Of a stretch of 64,000 bases of DNA, positions 50,662 through 58,098 are shown piece by piece (the stretch's first letter is position 1; each line of letters begins with the position of its first letter). The notes beneath the pieces are model-generated. The model ran no database searches. It saw nothing but the letters and a program-made list of their open reading frames with translations, and had not been told where the DNA came from. The stretch comes from Mucilaginibacter kameinonensis (lineage in GTDB: Bacteria > Bacteroidota > Bacteroidia > Sphingobacteriales > Sphingobacteriaceae), in NCBI RefSeq assembly GCF_003675385.1, contig NZ_RCWZ01000004.1:682001-746000 (forward strand), given 5' to 3'. The translations under genes were made by a program, and so were the position numbers.

Positions 50662-52113
50662 TTACATAAATGACTTTGACACTTTCAGGATAACACCAAA
50701 TGAATTATAAAGCAGCCCTCCATGATCATAAGCCAGATCATAACCAACAGTATAGCCATTTTTTAATGACCGCGAACTCCCCAAATAAAGCGATAGTTCA
50801 TTAACCGCCTTAAATACGCCCGGATAACCTGGTTTAACTAAATGACCGCTTATTAATCTAAATGGCTCACTACCGGTTTGAAAAGTACCAAGGTTATGCG
50901 AATAGGAAATCTTAGCAGTATAATTCCATTTGAAAGCATAAAATTGTCCCGCAACATGATATGCATATAGTCTATTGTTTATAAAAAACTGCCTGGGGTC
51001 TCGACCCAGATTGGCCCGTCCGTCAAGTGATGTAGTGATAAATGGCGAACCTAAAGCAAGTGTTTTGTAAGACCAGCCTTCTACATACTCATAATTATTA
51101 TAATAATCCTCGGCGCCGGATTGTGTCATTTTTGACCCTAAAGTACCCGCTTGGTCGGCGGTGTATAAAAACTCAAACAACAGTTTTTTCCAGGCAAAAT
51201 TTCCGGTAATGGATTGATTATTAGTTAAACTAATGCCATTTAAGCCATCCTTTACGTTAGCAAGAGACGACAAAGCCCCTTTATCATAAAAGCTTTGGCG
51301 ATAAAACTTCAGGGTAAACGCATCAAATCTGTATTCACCACCTAAATCTAATGATCCGAGATGATTACCTACTTTTGATGAATAAAATACTTTACCGGTT
51401 AACACATACCAGTAAGTTTCCGAACCCGAAAGATCAAATTGCTTCCCAAAAATTTTCTTTTCATCGCCCCATAATACCTCATGGTTATATCCAGCTTCAA
51501 ATTTAAACCGCCATGAAGGTTTTCCTATTCTGGCATAAAGATAGTTTTCAAGGTAATAGCTCTTCACATTTAAGGCCCTATAGTATTTTGATGAAATTAT
51601 ACCGCCATATCCGTTTGCAAAGGAACCTTTAACGGCAAATAATTTATCAAAAAAGGGGATACTATAATAATGAGGAATACTGATGCTTATTTTAGGAATC
51701 CCCAAAGCATTACCCGATATAGAAAAAGCTCCTGATGACAGATTAGAGTCAACAAGCCCCACAATATCTTTTGACCGGCCTGCTTTTAATTCAAAAATAC
51801 TTGCATGGGCTTTAATTGCCCCTTCAATGAGCGAAAAGCGGCTATCTTTTCCTGCATTGCCCCGGCCTTCAAATGAAAATCCCCAGCCAAACGTTTTTGT
51901 TGTATCATAATCCTTCCTGATTTTTCCAATCAAGCTACCGGAACCTCCTGACAGCGGAACACTTCCAAACTGATTTGCCCTTAACCAAAACGGGACCACG
52001 TTATTGGTGGTGGCAATACCCTGGGCTTCCAAACTAATGTGCACATTCTGATCTTGTGCTCTCGCAAAAAAAACAAACGCAAGTAGTGGCAATAAAACAA
52101 ATAGCTTTTTCAT
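50662..52113 (-). CDS. Capsule assembly Wzi family protein
   Basis: A 483-residue outer-membrane protein. ATG 52113 (MKKLFVLLPLLAFVFFARAQ) gives the proper signal peptide; the TTG upstream is not used. Wzi proteins are 18-stranded barrels that bind capsular polysaccharide at the surface. Family traits here are PFWLRANQFGSVPLSGG near the N terminus and GWGFSFEGRGNAGKDSRFSL, plus many Tyr/Phe/Gly strands up to the final VSKSFM. No capsule genes are nearby, so the polysaccharide involved is unknown. Confidence 0.85.
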   Translation of the reverse strand: MKKLFVLLPLLAFVFFARAQDQNVHISLEAQGIATTNNVVPFWLRANQFGSVPLSGGSGSLIGKIRKDYDTTKTFGWGFSFEGRGNAGKDSRFSLIEGAIKAHASIFELKAGRSKDIVGLVDSNLSSGAFSISGNALGIPKISISIPHYYSIPFFDKLFAVKGSFANGYGGIISSKYYRALNVKSYYLENYLYARIGKPSWRFKFEAGYNHEVLWGDEKKIFGKQFDLSGSETYWYVLTGKVFYSSKVGNHLGSLDLGGEYRFDAFTLKFYRQSFYDKGALSSLANVKDGLNGISLTNNQSITGNFAWKKLLFEFLYTADQAGTLGSKMTQSGAEDYYNNYEYVEGWSYKTLALGSPFITTSLDGRANLGRDPRQFFINNRLYAYHVAGQFYAFKWNYTAKISYSHNLGTFQTGSEPFRLISGHLVKPGYPGVFKAVNELSLYLGSSRSLKNGYTVGYDLAYDHGGLLYNSFGVILKVSKSFM

Positions 52114-52338
52114 AGATAGATAGTTTCGGCAAACGATTAATTTCAAATAACGAAAAATGAACTTTTATTAACAATAATGTTATTTCATTGTTAAAATCAC
52201 ATCATTAACAGCAATAAAAACACATAACTATCACAATATATCTAATTCAATTCAATAATCTAAATTAAACCAATAATTAAATTTAACTATTTGTTTAAAT
52301 ACATGAAAGTCAGATCGAAAAAATTTAAATCCTTACGA
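52114..52338. other. AT-rich intergenic region, nothing identified
   Basis: Very AT-rich sequence upstream of the Wzi-like gene; no complete promoter, gene or repeat recognised. Confidence 0.5.
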
Positions 52339-52367
52339 AATAAAAAGCATACCAAAGCCAGGTATGT
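52339..52367 (-). terminator. Probable terminator of the acidic protein gene
   Basis: On the minus strand CATACC-tggcttt-GGTATG, then CTTTTTATTT. It lies about 165 bp past the stop of the gene at 52532. Confidence 0.55.
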
Positions 52368-52531
52368 ACCAAGCCTTTTTGTTTCAGATTTTAGCAGATA
52401 AAGGACAGTTTAGGAAATAACTATCCCCTTGCCTGTAAACGGCAATATGTGGAGTAATAAATACTAAATACGCTTTAAAGCTTATACGCCGTGCAATAAG
52501 CAGTTAAGCTCTTCATTGTCAAAAAAACTAT

Positions 52532-52768
52532 TTAAAAATCGTCATCAGGTAAATGATCGTCATCTTCCGGGTCTGGCTCGCCCATATCATCATCAACCTG
52601 TATTTCATGCAGATCTTCTTTATCGTCAAGTATGTCGTCAAAATCTTCATCTTCCTGGTCATCCCAATCACCTTCAAGAGGCTCATCACCTCCGCCGTAC
52701 ATCAGAATTTCATCAAAAGAAAGCGTTTGTGAATTTTCTACACCGGTTAAGTCTGTTAACAACTGCAT
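52532..52768 (-). CDS. Small acidic hypothetical protein
   Basis: A 78-residue protein from ATG 52768 (MQLLTDLTGVENSQTLSFDE); a GTG ten codons upstream is an alternative. After a structured-looking N terminus, the last 45 residues are mostly Asp and Glu (DEDFDDILDDKEDLHE and DDDHLPDDDF). No family recognised. It is divergent from the rpsF operon. Confidence 0.6.
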   Translation of the reverse strand: MQLLTDLTGVENSQTLSFDEILMYGGGDEPLEGDWDDQEDEDFDDILDDKEDLHEIQVDDDMGEPDPEDDDHLPDDDF

Positions 52769-52857
52769 AGCTATACGTTTTTTAGGATAGAACGGCACAT
52801 TACCTTATAAGTTTTAAAAAAGCGCGTAAATAGTTATTAACCAATATCAACACTCAT

Positions 52858-52888
52858 TTGAAAATTAAAAAACTATTTGTACATTTGC
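52858..52888 (+). promoter_or_regulatory. Promoter of the rpsF-rpsR-rplI operon
   Basis: TTTG (52858-52861), 19 bp, TACATTTG (52881-52888): both elements match the Bacteroidota consensus exactly, about 40 bp upstream of rpsF. Confidence 0.85.
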
Positions 52889-52891
52889 AGC

Positions 52892-52907
52892 CCCGTTATA
52901 GCGGGTA
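52892..52907 (+). promoter_or_regulatory. Small hairpin at the 5' end of the rpsF mRNA
   Basis: CCCG-ttatag-CGGG directly follows the promoter, so it would be the first structure in the transcript. It could be part of an S6:S18-type autoregulatory leader, known for this operon in other bacteria; too short to be sure. Confidence 0.35.
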
Positions 52908-52928
52908 AATAATTAAAAATCAAGTATA

Positions 52929-53297
52929 ATGCAACAGTACGAAATCGTGATCGTTCTAACCCCGTTGCTTTCAGAAGAGATTGCTAAAGAGGCAAATGCC
53001 AAATACAGCAAGATCCTTACTGATGGCGGAGCCGAAATTGTCCAGGAGGATAATTGGGGTTTGAGAAAATTAGCGTACCCTATCCAAAAGAAAACTACAG
53101 GGTACTATCACTTAACTGAATTTAAGGCTCCGGGTGAATTAATTAACAAATTGGAGGTAGAGTTAAGGCGCGATGAGCGTGTATTGCGTTTCCTGACCAT
53201 TGCTTTGGACAAACATGCCATTGCTTACAATGACAAAAAACGCAGCGGTGCTTTTAACAAAAAACCAGCAGCTAAAGCAGAGGAGGCAGCAAACTAA
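52929..53297 (+). CDS. rpsF: 30S ribosomal protein S6
   Basis: A 122-residue protein. [17 protein letters not shown], then [20 protein letters not shown] and [17 protein letters not shown] are standard S6. The C-terminal [19 protein letters not shown] extension is basic then acidic. First gene of the S6-S18-L9 operon; its stop overlaps the rpsR start by one base (TAATG). Confidence 0.97.
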   Translation: MQQYEIVIVLTPLLSEEIAKEANAKYSKILTDGGAEIVQEDNWGLRKLAYPIQKKTTGYYHLTEFKAPGELINKLEVELRRDERVLRFLTIALDKHAIAYNDKKRSGAFNKKPAAKAEEAAN

Positions 53298-53560
53298 TGG
53301 CTAACGAACAAATTAAATACGTTACCGCTCCAAAAGTGGAGGATAACCGTAAAAAATACTGCCGTTTCAAAAAGAACGGTATCAAGTATATCGATTACAA
53401 AGACGCAAACTTTTTATTAAAGTTCATTAACGACCAGGGTAAAGTATTACCACGTCGTTTAACCGGTACTTCATTAAAATTTCAGCGTAAAGTGGCTCAG
53501 GCTGTTAAACGTGCCCGTCACATCGGTTTATTACCTTACGTTACAGATTCATTAAAATAA
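53297..53560 (+). CDS. rpsR: 30S ribosomal protein S18
   Basis: An 87-residue protein: [34 protein letters not shown] and [12 protein letters not shown] are the S18 blocks. It binds S6 on the 30S platform. It is translationally coupled to rpsF (1-bp overlap). Confidence 0.97.
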   Translation: MANEQIKYVTAPKVEDNRKKYCRFKKNGIKYIDYKDANFLLKFINDQGKVLPRRLTGTSLKFQRKVAQAVKRARHIGLLPYVTDSLK

Positions 53561-53575
53561 TAGGAGATTTAAGAA

Positions 53576-54019
53576 ATGGAAGTTATTTTAAAACAAGATG
53601 TAAAAAACCTGGGTGATAAAGACGATATCGTAAATGTGAAACCAGGTTATGGCCGTAACTACCTTTTACCTAAAGGTTACGCCATATTAGCTACTGAAAG
53701 TGCACGTAAAGTTTTAGCTGAAAACCTTAAACAAGCTCAATTTAAGCAAGAAAAAATCCGTAAGGATGCTGACGCTATTGCAGCCCGTTTAGAAGGTGTT
53801 AAACTTAACATTGGTGCTAAAGCCGGCGAAACTGGCAAAATCTTCGGTGCTATCAACACTATCCAAATTGCTGATGCATTGAAAAAAGAAGGTTTTGACG
53901 TTGACCGTCGTCGTATCACTTTTGATCAGGAGCCAAAATTTGTTGGTGAATACGTAGCCAACATCAACCTGCACAAAGAAGTTAAAGTTCAGGTTCCGTT
54001 TGAAGTAGTAGCGGAATAA
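53576..54019 (+). CDS. rplI: 50S ribosomal protein L9
   Basis: A 147-residue protein with N-terminal domain MEVILKQDVKNLGDKDD and VKPGYGRNYLLPKGYA, a connecting helix and a C-terminal RNA-binding domain ending KVQVPFEVVAE. Last gene of the operon, 15 bp after rpsR with GGAGATTTAAGAAATG before the start, a rare clear Shine-Dalgarno-like site. Confidence 0.97.
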   Translation: MEVILKQDVKNLGDKDDIVNVKPGYGRNYLLPKGYAILATESARKVLAENLKQAQFKQEKIRKDADAIAARLEGVKLNIGAKAGETGKIFGAINTIQIADALKKEGFDVDRRRITFDQEPKFVGEYVANINLHKEVKVQVPFEVVAE

Positions 54020-54062
54020 TTATATTTCGGAATTCGGATTTGAGATTTCGGATTTTGAAAAA
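54020..54062. repeat. Degenerate TTCGGATTT repeat (family H)
   Basis: ATATTTCGGAATTCGGATTT and GATTTCGGATTTTG directly after rplI. Similar sequence recurs at 54125-54200 (both orientations). Confidence 0.6.
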
Positions 54063-54066
54063 CTTA

Positions 54067-54105
54067 AAACAGGTGTTTTGTTAATTCAAAACACCTGTTT
54101 TTTTA
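54067..54105 (+). terminator. Terminator of the rpsF operon
   Basis: AAACAGGTGTTTTG / CAAAACACCTGTTT with a 6-base loop, followed by TTTTTAT. Confidence 0.93.
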
Positions 54106-54124
54106 TGATTGAAATTAATTAAAA

Positions 54125-54200
54125 ACAAATCCGGAATCGAAAATTCGAAATTCGAAATCAAGAATATTTATTTCGGATTTCTGGAAAAAATTTAGAATTT
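54125..54200. repeat. Inverted degenerate family H repeat upstream of mtgA
   Basis: CAAATCCGGAATCGAAAATT and GAAATTCGAAATCAAG on one side and TTATTTCGGATTTCTGG on the other. The same base pattern (AATCAGAAATCGAAGTCG) continues into the first codons of mtgA. Confidence 0.5.
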
Positions 54201-54258
54201 TAAAGGGTGCTTTGCCAAACCAAAGTACCCTCTCTTTTTATAAGGAAATATTACAACA

Positions 54259-55020
54259 GTGTTAAAGTTCTTCAGCAAAAACAATCAGAAATCGAAGTCG
54301 AACGCGCGAAATTCAAAATCGGATTCTAAATATTACGGCATACCTAAACTTATCTTCAGGATCTTTAAACTGGCTTTCCTCCTCTTTTTCGGGCTGAGTT
54401 TATTAGGTGTGATATTTTACCGCTTTGTTAATCCGCCTTTTACCTGGCTCATGATTGAACGCGGCTTTCAGCGCAAATCTGCCGGAAAGGAATGGAAGAT
54501 TGATAAAAAATGGAAGGACTTTGACGATATCTCCGACAATATGAAGCGGGCCGCAGTTGCCGCCGAAGATCAAACTTTCCTGGAACACCACGGCTTCGAC
54601 TTTAATGCTATTGAAAAAGCGATTGAAAAAAACTCGCACAGCAAAAAGCTGATTGGCGGCAGCACTATATCACAGCAAGTAGCCAAAAACGTTTTCCTAT
54701 GGGAAGGCCGTTCCATACTTCGCAAAGGCATTGAAGCTTATTTTACCGTATTGATAGAAACCTTCTGGAGTAAAAAACGCATTATGGAGGTTTATCTGAA
54801 CGAAATTGAAATGGGTGACGGCATTTATGGTGTTGAAGCTGCTTCGCAGGCCTATTTCCATAAATCAGCGTCGGACTTAACCCGCCAGGAGGCTGCTGCC
54901 ATAGCGGTAATTTTCCCGAGCCCACTAAAATGGTCGGCCACCAACCCTACCAAATACTTAAAGCACAGGCAGTATCTCATCATGAAAAACATGAAAAGGT
55001 TAGGGCCGCTGGATTTTTAG
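54259..55020 (+). CDS. mtgA: Monofunctional peptidoglycan glycosyltransferase (MtgA)
   Basis: A 253-residue GT51 enzyme starting at GTG 54259. A basic, Ser/Asn/Lys-rich cytoplasmic N terminus (about 1-28) precedes one membrane helix (about 30-55, LAFLLFFGLSLLGVIFY). The catalytic domain has AAEDQTFLEHHGFD with the general-base Glu, and GGSTISQQVAKNVFL, then the second Glu region VYLNEIEMGDGIYG. No transpeptidase domain. It polymerises lipid II in the periplasm. Its N terminus resembles the repeat just upstream, so an internal start cannot be excluded, but the membrane helix would be kept in either case. Confidence 0.92.
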   Translation: MLKFFSKNNQKSKSNARNSKSDSKYYGIPKLIFRIFKLAFLLFFGLSLLGVIFYRFVNPPFTWLMIERGFQRKSAGKEWKIDKKWKDFDDISDNMKRAAVAAEDQTFLEHHGFDFNAIEKAIEKNSHSKKLIGGSTISQQVAKNVFLWEGRSILRKGIEAYFTVLIETFWSKKRIMEVYLNEIEMGDGIYGVEAASQAYFHKSASDLTRQEAAAIAVIFPSPLKWSATNPTKYLKHRQYLIMKNMKRLGPLDF

Positions 55021-55046
55021 ATTTCCATAATTCAGGACAAAACAAA

Positions 55047-55132
55047 ACGTCATTGCGAGATACGAAGCAATCTCGAACTATACAGGGCGAACCTGCTTAT
55101 TGGGGATTGCTTCGTACCTCGCAATGACGTTT
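55047..55132. repeat. Palindromic repeat family A, copy after mtgA
   Basis: AACGTCATTGCGAG and CTCGCAATGACGTT ends; GATACGAAGCAATC / GATTGCTTCGTACC inner arms around CTATACAGGGCG. Confidence 0.9.
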
Positions 55133-55140
55133 TTACATTC

Positions 55141-55299
55141 CTGGTCGAAGTTTAGCGATAGCGTAACTTCGTCCCAAAATGTTTTAAGCTTTCAGCTTAA
55201 CCGAATTGCTTTGGCTATGTATCTAATGAAGCATCCTATTGAAGCAGGATGCTTCATTAGTTTTAGGTCGAAGTTACGCTATCGCTAAACTTCGACCAG
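55141..55299. repeat. Nested cruciform-type palindromic element (family E)
   Basis: A perfect 31-bp inverted repeat (55141-55171 and 55269-55299), beginning CTGGTCGAAGTTTAGCGATA. Inside are two more perfect hairpins: TTAAGCT-ttc-AGCTTAA (about 55183-55200) and a 15-bp stem with arms 55223-55237 and 55246-55260 (CTAATGAAGCATCCT). No reading frame. The plan, an outer palindrome enclosing inner hairpins, parallels the element at 36565. Confidence 0.88.
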
Positions 55300-55336
55300 T
55301 ATTAGTATCAGAATTTATTCAGCTTCTTATTTATAA

Positions 55337-55828
55337 TCAACTCAACTTCCAATCAGGCCTTTCAAAGTGACAGGTATAGCCATATGGATTTTTTTGAAGA
55401 TAATCCTGGTGCTCCGCTTCGGCGTTCCAAAAATCAGTTGCAGGTACTACTTCCGTAACAATTTTTCCCGGCCAAATACCAGATGCTTCCATTTCGGCTA
55501 TTAGCGCGTTTGCTACTTCCCTCTGGCTTTCATTCAGGTAAAAAATAGCCGAACGATAAGAAGTACCGATATCATTTCCCTGCCTGTTCCGGGTAGTGGG
55601 GTCATGGATCTGAAAGAAATATTCCAGGAGCTTACGATAAGGCAGTTTATCGGGATCAAATTCAACTGCAATGCCTTCAGCATGTGTTCCATGATTTCGA
55701 TAAGTCGCGTTAAGCACATCACCACCAGTGTATCCCACTACCGTGGAAACAACACCAGGATAATGTCTGATCAATTCTTCTACTCCCCAAAAGCAGCCGC
55801 CTGCTAAAATGGCTTTTTCTGTATCCAT
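55337..55828 (-). CDS. msrA: Peptide methionine-S-sulfoxide reductase MsrA
   Basis: A 163-residue enzyme with catalytic Cys 12 in GGCFWGVEE, substrate-pocket residues YTGG and [13 protein letters not shown], and [20 protein letters not shown]. No fused MsrB domain. Cytoplasmic, thioredoxin-dependent repair of methionine sulfoxide. Its length is on the short side, but complete. Confidence 0.95.
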   Translation of the reverse strand: MDTEKAILAGGCFWGVEELIRHYPGVVSTVVGYTGGDVLNATYRNHGTHAEGIAVEFDPDKLPYRKLLEYFFQIHDPTTRNRQGNDIGTSYRSAIFYLNESQREVANALIAEMEASGIWPGKIVTEVVPATDFWNAEAEHQDYLQKNPYGYTCHFERPDWKLS

Positions 55829-56002
55829 AATACTTTATATTTATAAGATAAAGGTAGGCTACAAATAGGTAAATGACAAACGATAGATAAAGGATATCCT
55901 CCCACGGTGTTCTGTAACTTATAATTGGCACTCCCCTTTATTTTACTAAAGCTGTAACCTTTTGTAAATTAAGGCTATCTTAATTACATAACCGAAACTG
56001 CC

Positions 56003-57091
56003 ATGTTAAAACAAAACCTAAAACTCAGCATAATTCTACTTTTGCTTTTGTTTGCCAAAAACACTGTAACCGCCCAGGTTAAAAGTGACACCCCTACCCC
56101 TTTTACTGATAAAGATATGGTGCAATTGGATTACCACTCAACAGTTATTGGTGATGATTATACTATCTACATACACTTCCCTCCGGGTTACGATACCACC
56201 AAAACCAAATACCCCGTGTTGTACATGACCGATGGCGACTGGAACATGACTGTTGCCATGAATTGTTTTAACATGCTCAGGCAGGATTACGAAACCACCG
56301 AAGCACTTATTGTAGGCATTGGCTATGGCAACCGCCCCAATCAGCGCAGCCGCGACCTGAACCCGGCAACCGGCGGCCCAAAATTCATTTCATTTATCGA
56401 ACATGAGGTAATACCGTTTGTACAAAGTAAGTACCGTGTAAACGACAATAAAGCCTTATACGGCTATTCTTTTGGTGGCATGTTTACTACGATGGTTCTA
56501 TTTGATCATCCCAGCCTGTTTAACATGATCTTTATTGGAGCGCCGGGAAATAGTGGCAGTGAACTGATCCCTTCGGCCAAAAAATATTTTGCCAATAACC
56601 ATGATCTTAACAGCCGGGTATTTTTAGGTGTAGGTTCTTTTGAGCAGTTAACAAGCAAAAACATCCAGGAATTTAAAAGCTACATGGAAAACCAGCATTG
56701 CCAGGGGCTCGATATCGCCACTGCCATTACACCAAACGCAGGGCATGGTGCGGCCCTGGCACAAGTAATGCAAAACGCAATAAAATTTGCCTATTGCAAA
56801 CTGCATAAAGAAATTAGTATTCCGGTAAAAGACCTGCAGCAATATACCGGCAATTACGTTATAGCCGGGGATACTACCAAAGGCAAATTCAAACTATACA
56901 CTAACGATAACAAACTTTATTTCGCAAATAACGGGCAACTCCCTATAGCCTTTGTACCATTTGCTAAAGATTCATTTTTCATGTACGAAAACGAAAGGGA
57001 TGAGATTTTCTTTCATAAAGAAGCCGGTAAGTTGTATATGCTTTATAGTCCGCTTCATGAAAAACCAACAAGACTGGATAAAGTGAAATAA
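56003..57091 (+). CDS. Exported esterase family (alpha/beta hydrolase) protein
   Basis: A 362-residue protein with signal peptide (LSIILLLLLFAKNTVTAQ). The esterase-D/Fes-like domain has YPVLYMTDGDWN, the nucleophile elbow GYSFGGM (Ser) and the His in NAGHGAAL. The C-terminal 90 residues (LQQYTGNYVIAGDTTKGKFK) form a small beta domain like those appended to Bacteroidota peptidases and esterases. Possible substrates are siderophore or carbohydrate esters; not determinable. Nearly abuts (11 bp) the convergent YdeI-like gene. Confidence 0.85.
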   Translation: MLKQNLKLSIILLLLLFAKNTVTAQVKSDTPTPFTDKDMVQLDYHSTVIGDDYTIYIHFPPGYDTTKTKYPVLYMTDGDWNMTVAMNCFNMLRQDYETTEALIVGIGYGNRPNQRSRDLNPATGGPKFISFIEHEVIPFVQSKYRVNDNKALYGYSFGGMFTTMVLFDHPSLFNMIFIGAPGNSGSELIPSAKKYFANNHDLNSRVFLGVGSFEQLTSKNIQEFKSYMENQHCQGLDIATAITPNAGHGAALAQVMQNAIKFAYCKLHKEISIPVKDLQQYTGNYVIAGDTTKGKFKLYTNDNKLYFANNGQLPIAFVPFAKDSFFMYENERDEIFFHKEAGKLYMLYSPLHEKPTRLDKVK

Positions 57092-57102
57092 GCTTACTAC
57101 TC

Positions 57103-57714
57103 TTACTTATATTTCCAATGCCTTGATTTGCCCTCTGTAAGCCACTCGGCGGCGGTTTCCATGCGCTTAAGGCGGGTGGCTTCGGTCTTGGCTTCAGTGA
57201 TCCATTCTATGTATTCCTTTTTTTGCGAATAGCTAAACTGGTTCAAATTAAGCCAGGCTTGCGGATGGGCTTCTAAAAATTTCACGAAGTAATCCGGGAC
57301 TACCAATTCATCGCGTTGGGCGGGCGTTTTCTTCTGAGAGGCTGGTCTTACCTTATTATCTTCATTGAGCATTATGGCCTGATGGATAAATTCGATCAGC
57401 ACTTCTTTGGGAGGCAGGTCATCAATACTGGTCAGCCGGCCAAAGCTGCCCGCTGCCTGATCGGCCAGGCTCAATATCTTTTGCGGATCGTACAATAACG
57501 ATGCTTTCCAAAAGCCAAACGAGCAATGCTGTTTAAAAGCGGCCATATTGCAGACCACACCTTTGTAATCAAAAAATGGCATACTCCATTTCATGGTTTC
57601 AACTATTGCAGGTGAGGCCTCGTGTACTACAGCCCTCAGATAATTTAAAATTGGTTTTGCAAAATCGGGCGATTTTTCGATATAGGCATCAATTCGGTTA
57701 TCGTAATGTTCCAT
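57103..57714 (-). CDS. DUF1801/YdeI (OmdA-like) protein
   Basis: A 203-residue protein with two parts. Residues about 10-120 are DUF1801-like (YLRAVVHEASPAIVETMKWS, then CSFGFWKASLL). Residues about 140-203 form the YdeI/OmdA segment (FVKFLEAHPQAWLNLNQFSY, KEYIEWITEAKTEATRLKR). YdeI-family proteins have been linked to bacteriocin and peptide tolerance, but the mechanism is unclear. Confidence 0.88.
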   Translation of the reverse strand: MEHYDNRIDAYIEKSPDFAKPILNYLRAVVHEASPAIVETMKWSMPFFDYKGVVCNMAAFKQHCSFGFWKASLLYDPQKILSLADQAAGSFGRLTSIDDLPPKEVLIEFIHQAIMLNEDNKVRPASQKKTPAQRDELVVPDYFVKFLEAHPQAWLNLNQFSYSQKKEYIEWITEAKTEATRLKRMETAAEWLTEGKSRHWKYK

Positions 57715-58042
57715 AAAATTAAAGGTAGCAAATTCAATAAAGATTTATGTAAGCAACAAATATCATTAGACTGAGAGACCGCCAGGCCGCTCCAGAGGTG
57801 CAGAAGATTTGTAGGAATAACCTATCTAACTTTTAGTTTGCCAGAGGTACACAACCCCGGTGTTCCGTACCTCTGGCACGGTTGCTTTTAAATACGCTAT
57901 TGCTACAAACCTTTACCCCCTCCGGGGGATTTTTCTTAACGGAGGCTTTATCTTCAGCGTTCTACACTCCGGAGGAGTGACGCGTCTATAGCAAATACAA
58001 AAGCCGCTTTCGGCTCCATAGGTGCCCTGTATCTGCCAATAA
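57715..58042. repeat. Repeat-rich intergenic region (family F)
   Basis: A perfect 11-bp stem GCCAGAGGTAC / GTACCTCTGGC (57840-57850, 57867-57877) is preceded by CTCCAGAGGTGCAGAAGATT TGTAGGAATAACC, related at its start to the stem. It is followed by CCCCCTCCGGGGGA (57916-57929) and CACTCCGGAGGAGTG (57965-57979). These look like degenerate copies of short GC-rich palindromes. No gene seen. Confidence 0.65.
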
Positions 58043-58044
58043 AC

Positions 58045-58076
58045 AAAAAAGCCCCTCCGAATAATCAGAGGGGCTT
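58045..58076 (-). terminator. Terminator of typA
   Basis: On the minus strand GAAGCCCCTCTGATTATTCG then GAGGGGCTTTTTTG: stem AGCCCCTC / GAGGGGCT with a T run, 22 bp past the typA stop. Confidence 0.92.
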
Positions 58077-58098
58077 CCAAAAAACATATTATAATCAA

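Noticed and set aside
55100-55288. Plus-strand frame through the cruciform element
   Set aside because: Non-coding palindrome; frame arises by chance.
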